This document shows, piece after piece, positions 1 through 13,000 of a DNA stretch of 64,000 nucleotides. Under the pieces are notes generated by a model that saw nothing but the letters and a program-made list of their open reading frames with translations, made no database searches and was not told where the DNA came from. This DNA is from Pelodera strongyloides (taxonomy: Eukaryota; Nematoda; Chromadorea; Rhabditida; Rhabditidae): positions 124,001-188,000 of the forward strand of contig JAANDG010000078.1 of the NCBI GenBank assembly GCA_036852015.1, written 5' to 3'. A program made the position numbers and the translations under genes. Position 1 is the stretch's first letter, and each line of letters opens with the position of its first letter.

Positions 1-1241
1 GTTTGTGATGCATATAAATGTGTGAATTTTTGGAACAAAAATAGAGTTTCTGAAAGTTGAATGTTTTTCTTTATCAAAAGACATTTTCTTTTGTGCTTAC
101 ACGTGCCGTGCCTACGTATATCGAGCGTGTGTGTATAGCAGTTTTTATTTACGTAATAGTAAATTTAGTTTTCAACATTTAAGCGTATTTTTGTCTATAT
201 CCTATAAATAACTATAAGTATGCGTTGTAACAAAATAGATTTTAATAATCCAATTTTGAATATTTATTTACACCTTCAAACATATATTCACCGCGTCTTT
301 ACAATCAGATTTGTTTTTATTTGCGTAATACCACTGCGTAATATATTACCAATTAACTTCCTTTTAATAATAAAAAGGAACATAACATTCGAAAAAACAG
401 CTGTTTTTTCCAGCATTTTTCGTTTTAGGTCAGCCCAAGTGTCCGAGGTGATAAAGTGATATAACAACCGGATTTTGAAGTATTTATTCGACCACAGCGT
501 TCCTTAGTGGGTATGCTTACAATTAGTGGGGTCGAATTAGGGTCGATTTTTTATTCAAATAATACTCATTCGCTTGTAATAAATGGGAATGCAGCAATAA
601 AAGCTGTGGTTTAGCATAAAGTCTGGAATTCTCCTATTATTTGTTCTGCAGTTTGCCGATCTAAGTTCTGCCCTTTTGTCCCATGTAATCACAGTGCTAT
701 TCAGAGTTTTATCCAAATTTCCCGCATGAATTGTTAGTATCAAAGTTTTCTGAATAAAAGTAAGCTTCTTCGACTTTCTTGTAAACTTGAAATTTTGATC
801 ACATACCAAATGATAATCATAATCGCGTTTGTTAATAATTTCACTACGGAAACATTAAATCTATCAATTTAATCCTTTTATTCTCTCGTATTTTGCAATG
901 AAAAGTGAAAAAATCGAGGAATAAAAAAACGTTCAACATATTTACGTTGATAATGACGACCACGATGCTTTCTTTAAAATGCATATATTTTCATTCTTTA
1001 TTGTTTTTTTTTCTTTTCTATTGTGTAATAGTCTTTTATTATTGTGCTTCGGTGTTTGGTCGGAACTCTCTTCCATACAGAATTGCTTTGTTCCCAGCTT
1101 ACTTCGACTGCTTTATATAAGTGTATACTACAATTGACTTCTAATGAATACTATGTATTACTAAAAATGAACAACATTAAAAATACAGACACGTAAATTT
1201 GGAAGATTGCCAGGACACAGTGTTGCTAGATGATGCTTTAC

Positions 1242-1662
1242 TTTAAAGGGTCAGGCCCATTTCAAATGACCCCTAGTTTTGATGATTCCATCTGATTCTC
1301 CATGTCAAATATAATAGGATGCAATATTTTTCTAATTTTCAAGCTCAAAATTCACACACTATTCAGCAATTTAGCGTGGGCAGTCATACCCAACTATCTA
1401 TCGCAGTTGGCACGCCCATTCGCGCTCATTGGCCAATATCACAATTGCCACGCCCAATATAGCATATTGCCCAATTAGCGTGAAAGGGGCGTGACAACTG
1501 CGATAAATAGTTGGGTATGACAGGCAATGGCAAATTGATGAATACTGCCTGAATTTTGCACTTGAAAATTAGAAAAATATCGTATCCTACTATATTTGAC
1601 ATGGAGAATCAGATGGAATCCTCAAAAATAGGGGTCATTTGAAATGGGCCTGACCCTTTAAA
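1242..1662. mobile_element. MITE-like palindrome, family B copy 1
   Basis: The ends are inverted copies of TTTAAAGGGTCAGGCCCATT, followed by long inverted arms (AAATGACCCC, GATTCCATCTGATTCTCC, CAACTATCTATCGCAGTTG and their complements). No ORF of a transposase is present, so it is non-autonomous. Its right end abuts a fragment beginning AAAGCGATATAACGGCCGG, which looks like a decayed family-A end, so one element probably inserted at the edge of the other. The same family recurs at 9265-9682. Confidence 0.85.
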
Positions 1663-2982
1663 GCGATATAACGGCCGGTTTTAACGTGCTCAACGGCCTT
1701 CACATATATAGTTTTGCAAATTAATATAAAATCGCGCAATTATCGCGCAGTATTTTGCATACAGTGCATCGGTGTACAGCGTCCGGCATACTTTTCAAAA
1801 CAGCCTATTATACGGTAAGCCAACGTTTCAGTACAATACTTCCGTATTATGCATATAAACACTAATAGGATAGGAAGGTGATATTATATTGAATGAAACA
1901 TTATTTACATTTGTGATACTTCCCCATCCTGACTCCGGAAAATGCTTGGCTAAGAATTTTGTCTTATTATCCACAAAGTTGATTTTTATGAGTTTGGTCG
2001 GTGAACCTTTGGCCAAAGACGGAGTCCATCAAATAGTCACATTATACAACTCCTTTGGGTATTTACCCCCTAAGACCCTACGAAATATGTAGACGTGTTA
2101 CTGATTTTGGTCCTTTCGCCTTGGATAGCTAAGAACTCTGAACCCTGGAAACTGCTTTCAAGTTACCACAACAATGTCTCTAGTGTATTGTCTATATCGT
2201 ATAGTTGTCGTAGCTAAGCTATGGTATATAAACTGAATACTAAAGAAAAAATATAATGCATGAGCACCATTCGTGATAGGGAGCTTACTGTAACATCTAG
2301 AAAAAGATTCCAAAGTATTTTGTGCCATTGGTTCACGTATGGGGGTTACCCTCATAGGTTTATACTTGACTTATTTACTGCACTAATTGTGGGAATACTT
2401 TGGTCCTTGATTCTCTCCTACTATTGTTTTCGTCGTCGCGCCCGATTGCCACATATTCAGATTCAGAAATAACTTTCGTATTTCTTAGCTTGTGCAGCAT
2501 TAGGAAAACAACGTCTTGGGACTAACTTCTTTGTGAGTCTGAAGTTTGTTTTCTTACGCGCTTAATTATTCTATCTATGTACGATTCGATACTAATAACG
2601 AATCAGGCTAGCATTTAACATTCGAACTTTCATATAATCAAAGCATCCACGTTTATCACTGAAATATTATTTATGCGTGCCTTTTCTAAATTAGTACTTG
2701 GAACTTGATGTTGCGCGCCTTTGTATTAGATTCTTAGGGATCGCCGACCAATTGAATTATGGGCGAGAACGGGTTTTGATTCTTTATTTTGTCCATCGTG
2801 AATTGAAAAAGTTCCCAAGATGAATGCCTGAGCGCAGGTTTTATATAAGTCCTTTAAGTTCTTCACATTTATTGTTGCTTATGTTTCTGGTCGTCTAATT
2901 AGGGACGAGCCACAAGCCTCCTTTGTCTTTATTGCTTTGCCGTTCACTTAACTTTGTATTTAGCAGTTTCTAATGTGGGCTT

Positions 2983-3128
2983 TCAAAGTATCCCAATAGT
3001 TCGGTGCGATTCTGTCAATACTACCGTATTTCTGCAGGGTACCTGCATATATAATATGAGAATTAAAAAATATTCTCGTGTAGTTCCAAAGTACGGTAAA
3101 TTTTCAGCATAATTTGAAACCCCATAAT
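2983..3128. repeat. Dispersed repeat, family G copy 1
   Basis: The sequence AAAGTATCCCAATAGTTCGG through GAAACCCCATAATG matches copies at 49783-49918 and, inverted, at 50037-50196. It shares the ATGGGGTTTCC end with the palindrome at 16679-16845. The core TATTCTCGTGTAGTTCCAA is common to the copies. Confidence 0.7.
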
Positions 3129-3418
3129 GAAGATTTGTATGTATGGTAGAAGATCTCCACTTTCCAAATTCTTTTTCGGTCTTACACGCCCATCCGCCCA
3201 ACCGCCCACTCCACCCACACACTAGAAAACGCTCATAGAGTGGAGAAAATAAACGTTGTTTCTAAATTCGAGAAAATGGCTAAATTTAGTGGTCTTTTCT
3301 TTCCCTCTTATTCAGTCAGTTGCGTCTGACTTAAATATCATTGTCTGCGTGAATTGTTAGCAAATTGTGTTTGATCACGCTTCCCTAACTTATCCTCTAT
3401 TTTACCACATCCCTGCTG

Positions 3419-3452
<34 letters not shown>

Positions 3453-3522
3453 CTCTCTATCTCTCTCTCTCTCTCTCTCCCTCTCTCTCTATATCTCTAT
3501 CTCTCTTTCCCTCTATTCAAAT
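3419..3522. repeat. CT microsatellite with AT core
   Basis: A run of CT dinucleotides is interrupted by short TATATA blocks. It gives rise to Ser/Leu/Ile-only reading frames that should not be taken for genes. Confidence 0.95.
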
Positions 3523-6500
3523 CAAATCAAACTCCTTTCTCTTACGCTAACCAAGTGGGTGGATTTGTGTCAAGAGAGAGAGACGTAATGCATGATTTTG
3601 GATGTTTTCTCTTTGGTTGAGATTTCCAAGACGTCTTCATATCTTTCCCTTGAAGAACCTCCCCAACACAGTCTTCCAGGATTCGGTTGATGTAGCGTCA
3701 TCCGCTTTATATAATATTTACATTTTAACACACAAAGCACATCAAAGTATACCATACCTAAATGTAAGTTGGACAAAACATATTACATATTAGCTGATTT
3801 GAGGCTGACTTGATAAGATCTATATCTGTGATGGTGACTTTCTTCACCAAAACCCGCAGCTTTAGAAATTCGTTGAAGGAACTTCAGAAGGTATTCAACT
3901 ATTATTTTGCCACATCCCCTTATAGGTTTTTCTTTTTATGTATTCTTTATTTGGAACAACCTTATTTATAACTTCGATCCCTATTTATAACTGCCTGTAT
4001 AGTGAAGATAACAATTTCGCCCCGCACTATACATTTACTTCCCTTCAATTTATTTCATTCCTGAATATTTTCCCAAGGGAATGAGCGTCGTATGCTTCCA
4101 TACAGGGGAGGAACTTCAGTGAAAAATTACTTTTTTTACTTCTCAAAACATTTTGCTGAGGTGTATGTATTACTTGCATGTGACTGGTTATAGACTGGCC
4201 CTTGAATAAATAATAACCCATAAGATTCAGAACAATAATTTATAATTTATGTACGTGTGCTTGGCTTAAGTATCTCTAATTCTACTGGAAATTATATATT
4301 TGGGATCCTATATTAGAACCTAGTCCAGTTAGAGTTCACAGTACACAGTTGAGTTGAATTACCCACAATTTTTTGCGTAAATCATGTTTTTTTTATAAAT
4401 GTTTGGTATTCTACAATCACTGTAATAATGGCTCTCTCTACACATATTACCGTATTCTCGTGTAATGTTTTCTGTGGAATGTCTTATAATAAAAATAAAA
4501 ATAAAAACAACGTTTTATTATTTATTTTAGAAAATTGTCCGACTTTGGTCTGCTGCCTCCTTCTTGTGCCCCAGTCTCTCTTACCGTTCCGCACTCCGCA
4601 CCGGCAAGCCCGAAGGACCGTATGGAACTTACTTTAGAGGTAAGGTAGAAGAAGATTATTGGCTCCTTGCTCATCCTTGAGCACGTTTTATTCTGCCTTG
4701 ATCATGGGAAACCCAAAACCCCGAATTCGCCCCGATCAAGTTCCGAAAAAAATCGGGCCTTGATCGGGCCGAAATCGGGGCGAAATCGGGGTTTCACTTT
4801 CCTGTGATGCAACTGTGTTTGGTACAATTTGCTATGTCGGCTGATATCGAGCTGTCACTAGTTACTCAGCAGTTCAACTGATATTTGCATTAATTTATAA
4901 TAATTTAACACATGGGAGACTGCACAAACGCGTTTCTTTTTGATTTTGATTTTTAAGACCCATATTTTTTAAGATACATAAGCTCCATAGTTCTCCACAC
5001 TCATACCTTCACCGTTGTCCTGAGTCCTATTATCCTATCCTATCCTCTCTATTCTATATTCTTTTACCTTAAAAAGTTGTTTGGCGATGGGTTTTCTGCA
5101 AAAAAAGCTAAAAGAGCTCACGTGGCTGAAGGATAGAGTTTAGTTGTTTTCCAGGTAATTGCACGCTACTTCAACTTTTACCAACATTTCCATGTTTTTC
5201 ACTTACAGTAGATACACGTGGTCTGCGAAAAACAGGTCACTTGCCCATGGGGTTCCATTAGTTTGCACACCAAAACTTATAACACCCATTGGCCCGTATT
5301 CACCTAATGTAACTAAACTTAGCTCGTGTACAAGGCACGAAAATAATTAAGCTAAGGGTGGTTAATATATTTGTTATCTCATATTTTTCCCATTTCGACC
5401 GGCTTTCCAACCATTTGACGACGATTCGAAAAAAAAAACGGTCACAGGGTGGTCACCTGGTCACCAATTCTTCAACAAATGAAATTCCACAAAACACCGG
5501 GAACTGTCGCTTAAAGGGTCAGGCCCACCGATATAAACCTATATTTATTATTTGATCATAATTCATACAAAGGGTGTTTATGTTTATTACAATATATACA
5601 AACTGAATATCATTCAGATTCACCCTGATGAACTGCTTCCGGTTTACTACATAGATACCGTAGTCAGAACTCAGAACCTTTAATCGTCCTCCGTTTCCTT
5701 TATGTTATCGTATTTCCAATGAAAATACTGGTCACATGGCTTAGGCTTCGGCTCCCTGGATACTAGATTCTGGTTTGTGTGTTTGGGTTCCAGCGAAGTA
5801 CAAACAAGACAAATTTACTCCACTTTCTCTCGTTTAATCGAATGGTCAAGCACGCGGACAAATTGAAAGAAGATTTCATTTAGCGAATGACGAACTTCGG
5901 GTAACATGGATATGTTAGCGGTTTTGTGCGGAGAGACTTTGTTCTAGATTGTTCTCTTTTTTTTTCTGTAACAAACAATTTTGGGCATTTTTTCTTGGCT
6001 GTTTTGCACACTTCTTTAGTAAATGACTTATTTTCATCGAGCAGTCTTCAACCACAATTACAAGTTATTACATGGTGTTAGCCAGTCACTGGGATCGAAA
6101 AGTGTAATAATATAAATAACTACGCGTATACGAACAGTGAATTGACATCCAATGTCCAAATGCAAAGAGCGATGTGTGCATTACGAACTACCGAAGCAAA
6201 CTATGCATAATGTAAACAAAATAACAAAAAAACTTCTAGTCAACATCCCTTTGCAGCAATTTTCTCGTTATTATATCTGAGAGGAAGTTCGTTTTGAGAG
6301 GAAATTTTTTTATTATTTACCTTTCCAAACATCGGCCTTCATTTTTGAGATTTTTATTGGCATCTTATTCAGTTAATAACCCGTGCACATCAAAAATCTT
6401 GCAAATTTTTTGTGTTCGCAATCTCTGGTCTCAATTTCCATATTTTGATTGGATACCGAGTATTCTGGACATCATAAATCACAGAAGAAGGTCTCGTGTT

Positions 6501-6965
6501 GGAAAATCAAATTTGAATGTGCTCCGAATTTGGAAAATATTTTAGCGAAAATGGATCTGACTTACAACTAGACAGATTGTCCGAGATATGGAGGTAGATA
6601 ACAAATGGAGAGAAATCATTATGATTTCTATACTGACAATAAAAACAAAAATAAATAATAAAGCTCTATTGACAACAAAAATAACAATAAATATTTCAAA
6701 GGAATAAACATAAAGGTGGTGATCCATAACTAAACAGTATAATTGTTGTATAATTCTACAATGTTTTCGATTTATGTCAGAAAAGTGTTGCCCGTTCTCG
6801 TTCTGATATTTAATAAACAAACAATAATAGAGAGATAATTGTTAAACAATAAACAAACAATAATAGAAAGATAATAAAAAAAAATTGATTATAAATACCG
6901 TGTCAAACACGGACCTCGTTTCGACCCCCTGTCGCAGACTTTTATCAGGGCGGGGGTGCTCGTCA

Positions 6966-7070
6966 GTGAAATACCGGCCGGTTTTTGAAACACAACTTTG
7001 GGCAGCTTTGAATAAAAACGCAAGAATTCAGCCGCCCACGATGCGTTTCAAAAACCGGCCGGTATTTCAC
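6966..7070. mobile_element. MITE-like palindrome, family A, before kinase exon 1
   Basis: Inverted ends read GTGAAATACCGGCCGGTTTT and AAAACCGGCCGGTATTTCAC. The usual outer TTAAAGC is replaced by GTGAAA. The element ends 15 bp before the first kinase ATG, so it supplies or borders the pyrimidine tract of the presumed trans-splice acceptor (CACTTCACTTGCTTTCAG). Confidence 0.85.
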
Positions 7071-7085
7071 TTCACTTGCTTTCAG

Positions 7086-10000
7086 ATGCCAAGTTCCGAG
7101 AATATCTCTCAGGCTTCTCGCTCTAATCGTTCTGCTTCTCCTCCTCTTGTGAGACTTCCGTCACTGGATCCGCCATCGGTTCTTGTCGACGACGACGGCA
7201 CCCTCGACCCCGAACTTCTGACTCCGATCGATCCGAATTCACCCAGCCGAACCAGTCTCAGGGTAAAGCTTTAATTTTTGAGTAGAATATTTTGTCTTTT
7301 CCCTATATTTAAAGCGAAATACCGGCCGGTTTTTGAAACGCATCGTGGACAACTGATTTCTTACGTGCTGCATAAGAATGCTGGTGCACTCGTTGCGTTT
7401 CAAAAACCGGCCAGTATTTCGCTGTAAGAAAAACTCCATGTACGACTTCTCAAAAGTTATGCTGGATCAGACACATACAAAGGGGGGGGGGGGATACATC
7501 TTCAAGAAATAACTAAATCGAAGAGAATTATGTTTTCAGCAAAAGATCCGAAGTCTGAAGATCAATGGTAACCAGGCTGTGTCGAGCTTCAGAAGGTCCA
7601 TTCGTTTCAATGAAAATGCGACTGTACGAAGGTTTCAGACATCGTTCAGAAGGGTGAGGATTGAATATGATATTGATGGATTTGCCTTATCCACCAAAAC
7701 TCGCGGCGCTCCTCCGAGCTGAGGCCATATTCACCACTCCGATTCCTCCGGGGAAATATTCCCTGGGGACAGAAAATATCATTCTAATGTCCATGGAGAA
7801 TTGAGTTGTGAATATGGCTTCTGAACTCGTATTAGGGGTGTTTGGCGCACTCGTTTGGCACAAACTTGGCGCATTCTATCGATTTTTTATGTGATAAATC
7901 GATAAATGCAAAAAAGACGTCAACCTTTTTTTTAAACATTCTTTGTACCTCGATCCATCGCGATTTTCATACTCATACATAACATGCCTACTTATCAACG
8001 ATGTAAAAATCGTACTAATATAGGATCATTAGAAAGTTTTCGGGTAATTGTTCATGTTACGTAATGGCTGAAATGTGTCAAAAATAGAAGATTTCTAACA
8101 GGCAATTAAGTGACGCCCCTGATATAGTTTCTTGTATTTAAAACATTTATACGTCAAAATGATCACTGACAACGCATTGTATAAACGGGCAATTAGTTCC
8201 ACTTCAGAGAGTTGGAAATGTAAAATTTTCCTATTGAAATGCTTATAGTCTTCCTAAAACGTTGTGCAACATGTTGAATTATGTTGTATACGTAGGCTCG
8301 AGGTTTATTAAAGCATTTGAATTTTTTTTTATAATTTTCCGGGTATCAAGCACCTTTGAACTTTGAACTAGCTGCTAGTACCTCCGGGTTAAATAGGATT
8401 TTTAAAGCGAAATGCCGGCCGGTTTTTAAACGCATCGAGTACACCAGAGTTCTAATGCAGCGTATGAAAATGAACATAAATTAGAATAAAAATCGCGCTA
8501 AATTCGAGCAAATTTGCATAAATACGCAATAATTCAGCTGTCCACGATGCGTTTCAAAAACCGGCCGGTATTTCGCTTTAAAGGGAATGTCAAGCCGGTT
8601 TTGCATGTTGGGCTCAAAAAAAGCTTGCGTTTTGAAGGTAAGGAAAGTGAAAAAAAAACTTTCATGTAAGAAGAAAAACAATTTCAAACTCCTCCAAAAA
8701 ACTCCTTCAGTATGGGATTCGAGTCGTGTGGACAGAGCTAAGCCAAATCGCTGTCCACGGGACGGTTTGAATTAACGGCTCGCCGCAACGCACCCGTTTG
8801 CGTGCGTTGCGGCGGGTTTTGTTCAGGCTTATGACAAAATTTCAAATATTCCATTCTGTCGCCATTTTATGGGTGTACTATATTGTGCGCCTTTCGAGAT
8901 TTACTTAATCTGCGCCGAAAAGATGTATTCTGCGCAGAATCCCCCTTGACATGCCCTTTAAATACCATAAATTTACTTATAAAGGTTCGCGCGGTCTTAA
9001 ATTTGCGCGATGCGAGAACTTGCACTATTTTCCTCTGTATCCTTTTTCCTATCAAATATAAAGTAACGTCAGTACTGTTTATTTGATTCAAATTTTTCAG
9101 AAGAAAACCAACGAAGACGAAACGAGGTCTCTTGGGACACAGTCTTCTGTTAGTGACAAAGTGAGGATTTATTCTAATAAATATGAATGTTAGTTTCTAG
9201 GTTAATATGAGCTGTGCCTAATGTAATCACATATAATATTGCTGATATAGTTAGATTAATCGGATTAAAGGGTCAGGCCCATTTCAAATGACCCCTATTT
9301 TTGATGATTCCATCTGAATCTCCATACCAAATATAGTTGGATGCAATATTTTTCTAATTTTCAAGCCCAAAATTCACACACTATTCAGCAATTTACCGTG
9401 GGCAGTCATACCCAACTATCTATCGCAGTTGTCACGCCCATTCGCGCTCATTGGCCAGTAGCACGATCGCCACGCCCAATAGAGCATATTGCCCAATTAG
9501 CGCGATGGGGCGGGACAACTGCGATAAATAGTTGGGTATGACTGGCAATGGTAAATTGCTGAATACTGCCTGAATTTCGCACTTGAAAATTAGAAAAATA
9601 TCGTATCCTACTATATTTGACATGGAGAAGCAAATGGAATCATCAAAAACAGTGGTCATTTGAAATGGGCCTGACCCTTTAAGTTGAATTACCGCTTGCC
9701 CTGAAACTTACATTTTCCCAAATGTGTTTGAAGAAATTTCTGTCGAAAATCTAAGAATCAAGCAACGGTGACCAAATTTCCGCTCCAAAATTGCCCAAGT
9801 GCAAAATTTATCCATTCCTTTTCATTCTTTTCAACCACTTTCGACACGTCTCACATTTTCCTGCAGAGGTCACATCCACCACTCAATTCCCCATGGGGAA
9901 TTTCCCGTCTTTTTCTCTGCGTGTCTCAATGATATTTTCTTTCCCCAGGGAATATTTCCCCGAGGGCATCGGAGTGGTGAATATGGCCTCAGGGGTGTTG

Positions 10001-13000
10001 ATGTCTTAAAAAAGTGTAACTTTCCCAACTTGTCTAAATAAGCGTTATGTTTCGAAGACCTTTTAATTATGCAGTATGTTTGTCCACACTTACTATATGC
10101 AGTAGCAAGTTGAACGAAAATTAGCGCTTACTTTGACGTTTTTGTGTTAACCACCCGTTTATCTGCTTTGCAGAGGATCGAAAGTACCAAAGTACATTTG
10201 TAGTTAGAATTGTTCTACCTGACATGTTCAGTATAAAATAGTAAACTAGGCGCTTAGTGGCTTTAAATTAAGTGTACCTTAATATTGCGGTGGTTGGGCC
10301 TCTAAATAGGGTACCCTAAGTTGTTCATTGTTATCCCCAGTGAATGAGTAAAAGTCGTCGTTGGCTTCACAGCTTCACACAATGGAAGCAATCTCTTCGG
10401 GCTCAAACATTAACTTCATTCAAAAGCACCTTGACCTTCTGAATAAGCACGTAAGCACGAGTTATATTTCGAAAGCTGGCTGGCCTTTGTCATGAGGTGA
10501 CCCCAGTCCTAGTAGTCTGATGCCGGACCTCTTAGGCACTGGTCTAGTAAATCATTAGTACTTATCTAGCATCTCGTTAGTACTCGTTTATTATCTTTTT
10601 CATTCTCGACGAGTATTTCCTTTTAGTACTTAGCTAGTATTTCGAAACTGACTGGCAATTGTCATGAGTTGACCTAATTAGTTCCTGTGCTGGACCTATT
10701 TAGTACTCGGCTAGAATCTCTATAGTCCCTGTCTCATTTTGGGTGTTTTGCTTGGATTTCATTGTGTTCTTCTCCACAAGTGTGGATTTCATGGTCGTCC
10801 GGACACATCAGAATCTAAAGGGGCCTACATCAACTGTCGACGTCACAGCACGGATCTCTCTCTCTCTCTCTCTCTCTCCCTCACTCTCTGTTTGAGTGGC
10901 AATGTCTCTGTCTGCACACTTTATTCTATTCCCTATCCTCATGATTTCTTTCTTTCTCTCTCGTTCTCTATCTCGTATGCAATACTTTCCTCCAGGGGAA
11001 TATAGGCTAATTTTATTTATTCATCCATATTTATGACTTTACGCAAGTGCTCGAGCAAAGACTGCGTATAGACAGTGTTTATTTAGTGCTTGGATCGAAT
11101 ACATATGTCTTCATTTTTCAAAAAGTGTAAGAGGAGGCCGCCCATTTTACATGGTTAGGTGACGTTAATTTTGCTACACGAATTTTTTTTAGAGGCACTA
11201 AACTATGAAACACTAAATTTTTCTGTGTATTTCCTCACTTTTGTGCATATAGTTGCTTACATTAGTCCTAACCAAGCATTGCGTCTTATCAACACTTCCT
11301 ATATCTCAACCTTTGTAACTTTATAATATGTTTGGCAAACTTTGTACTCATCCTCAGTCAACTTTTCTTCAAACAAAATTGTGTTCGTTTGTAATCCCAT
11401 GACACACTCGCCCTGAAAGTAGAAATTGATATTCTATAGCGTTACTTTTGTTTCATATTTTATTGCAGAACATTTCCAGAAAAACGCATCCGCACCATTG
11501 TAACAGAATCTCTATTCTTCTTTGTTTTTGTGCGGCTTTCAGCTCTTTATTTGTCTATCAAAGCATAAAATGGGACATGTTTTCGCGATGATTATGTCGT
11601 GTTAAACGACCGTGTTTTCCTTCCCCTTTTTACATGTAAATGTGACAAAATAGTGCATGTTCTCAATTTTTGGAAATCTGCCAAGTAATCTGCCAAAAGT
11701 TTACGTAAATCTAGTCAGAATATTAGGTTACGCTCCCGTCTGATGGTTTATTTTGCTCTCAGTACTTGATAAAATGTAAATTACATGTCTGACGAAATCC
11801 CTCCATGTTTACTCATGTCACAAAACAAAAAGGTGCTTGATTGGTTTCTTATATTTTCTAGTCATTTTTTAGGTTTCCAAAAATGCAAGTAATACAGTAG
11901 TTTTAATGAAAATTTGTTTAGGTTTCCAAAAATGCGAATAATACAGTAGTTTTAATGAAAATTTGTTTTAGGTTTCCAAAAATGCAAATAATACAGTAGT
12001 TTTAATGAAAATTGAATAGGATAATTCAGGCGATATAACAAATGACCTCTCAGTATAGCATCCATAAAAACCACTAGACCATTTGATTTGAGCAATTGTT
12101 TTAATCAAATTTGGAATTTTGGAATAAACAACAAGCACATCAATTCACTCTCCTATTTGGGTAAGTGGCGGGAAATTAAGATCGTTTCACAAATTTTATG
12201 CAAGTACAGTATGTATTGTAGATTTCATCTTTAAAGCGAAATGAAACGCATCAGTACACTAGCATTCTTATGCAGCTTATGTAAATGAACAGAAATTAGA
12301 ATAAAAAATCGAGTGAAATTGAGGAACTTTGCACAAATACGTAAGAGTGCAGCTGTCCACGGTGCGTTTCAAAAACCGGCCGGTATTTCGCTTTAATGCA
12401 CCAGATATGGCTTCTGGTCATAGGCCACTTTTCCCTAATAGTCAATATTGAACGAATGTATTTACACCTTGAATTCCCACATATCAGCTTATTGTTAGGT
12501 GTCACAGAAATTTTAACACGACCGCCTCACCTTCTCTCTAGGGATATATTTGTAAGCTTCCATATAAAGAAAGCGATTTGGAAATCTAGCTATTTTTATC
12601 TAGGCCGCCAAAATTACCTTTTAGGCTAAAATTGGAATACAAGACTAGGGCCTGGACCTAGGATGCCCCACATTAGGGAGGTGTTCCTAATAGCGCTGCT
12701 ACCACCACGCAATAGTGCAAGTATTTCCATGTAAGGGGTATACGTTACCTCGCGGATTGCTTCGATTAACCTTTACAACATTCAAGTAGCTACGTAAGTG
12801 GTAAGTAGCTGTAACCTCTGGGTGTATCTTACTTCACGGAAGTATAAGCTCCGGGACCTTCTTTCTTATGATGTAACTAATTCTATTCGACTATATTATG
12901 TCACCCGAATATTCTCGCTTCTCCTTTTCGGTCGTGAAGAAATAAGTTTATTTCGGAATGTATAAGAATACACCGTCACTTCCGCAAACAACACGTCGAG

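Larger units (their letters stand above)
1..6965. other. Gene-free repeat-rich stretch
   Basis: I see no exon chain on either strand. ORFs here are short, AT-rich and lack flanking splice consensus. The stretch holds one family-B palindrome (1242-1662), a repeat related to the element at 16679 (2983-3128), a CT microsatellite (3419-3522) and a GC-rich imperfect palindrome of TCGGG/CCCGA motifs (about 4720-4796). At 5513-5530 a lone family-B end (AAAGGGTCAGGCCCA) is present without a partner. Upstream control regions of the kinase gene at 7086 may lie here but I recognise no element. Confidence 0.6.

Noticed and set aside
3367..3588. Ser/Leu-rich ORF
   Set aside because: Produced by a CT microsatellite; no splice sites or start context.
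8781..8814. Rho-independent terminator
   Set aside because: The context is a eukaryotic intron, with only a short T run.
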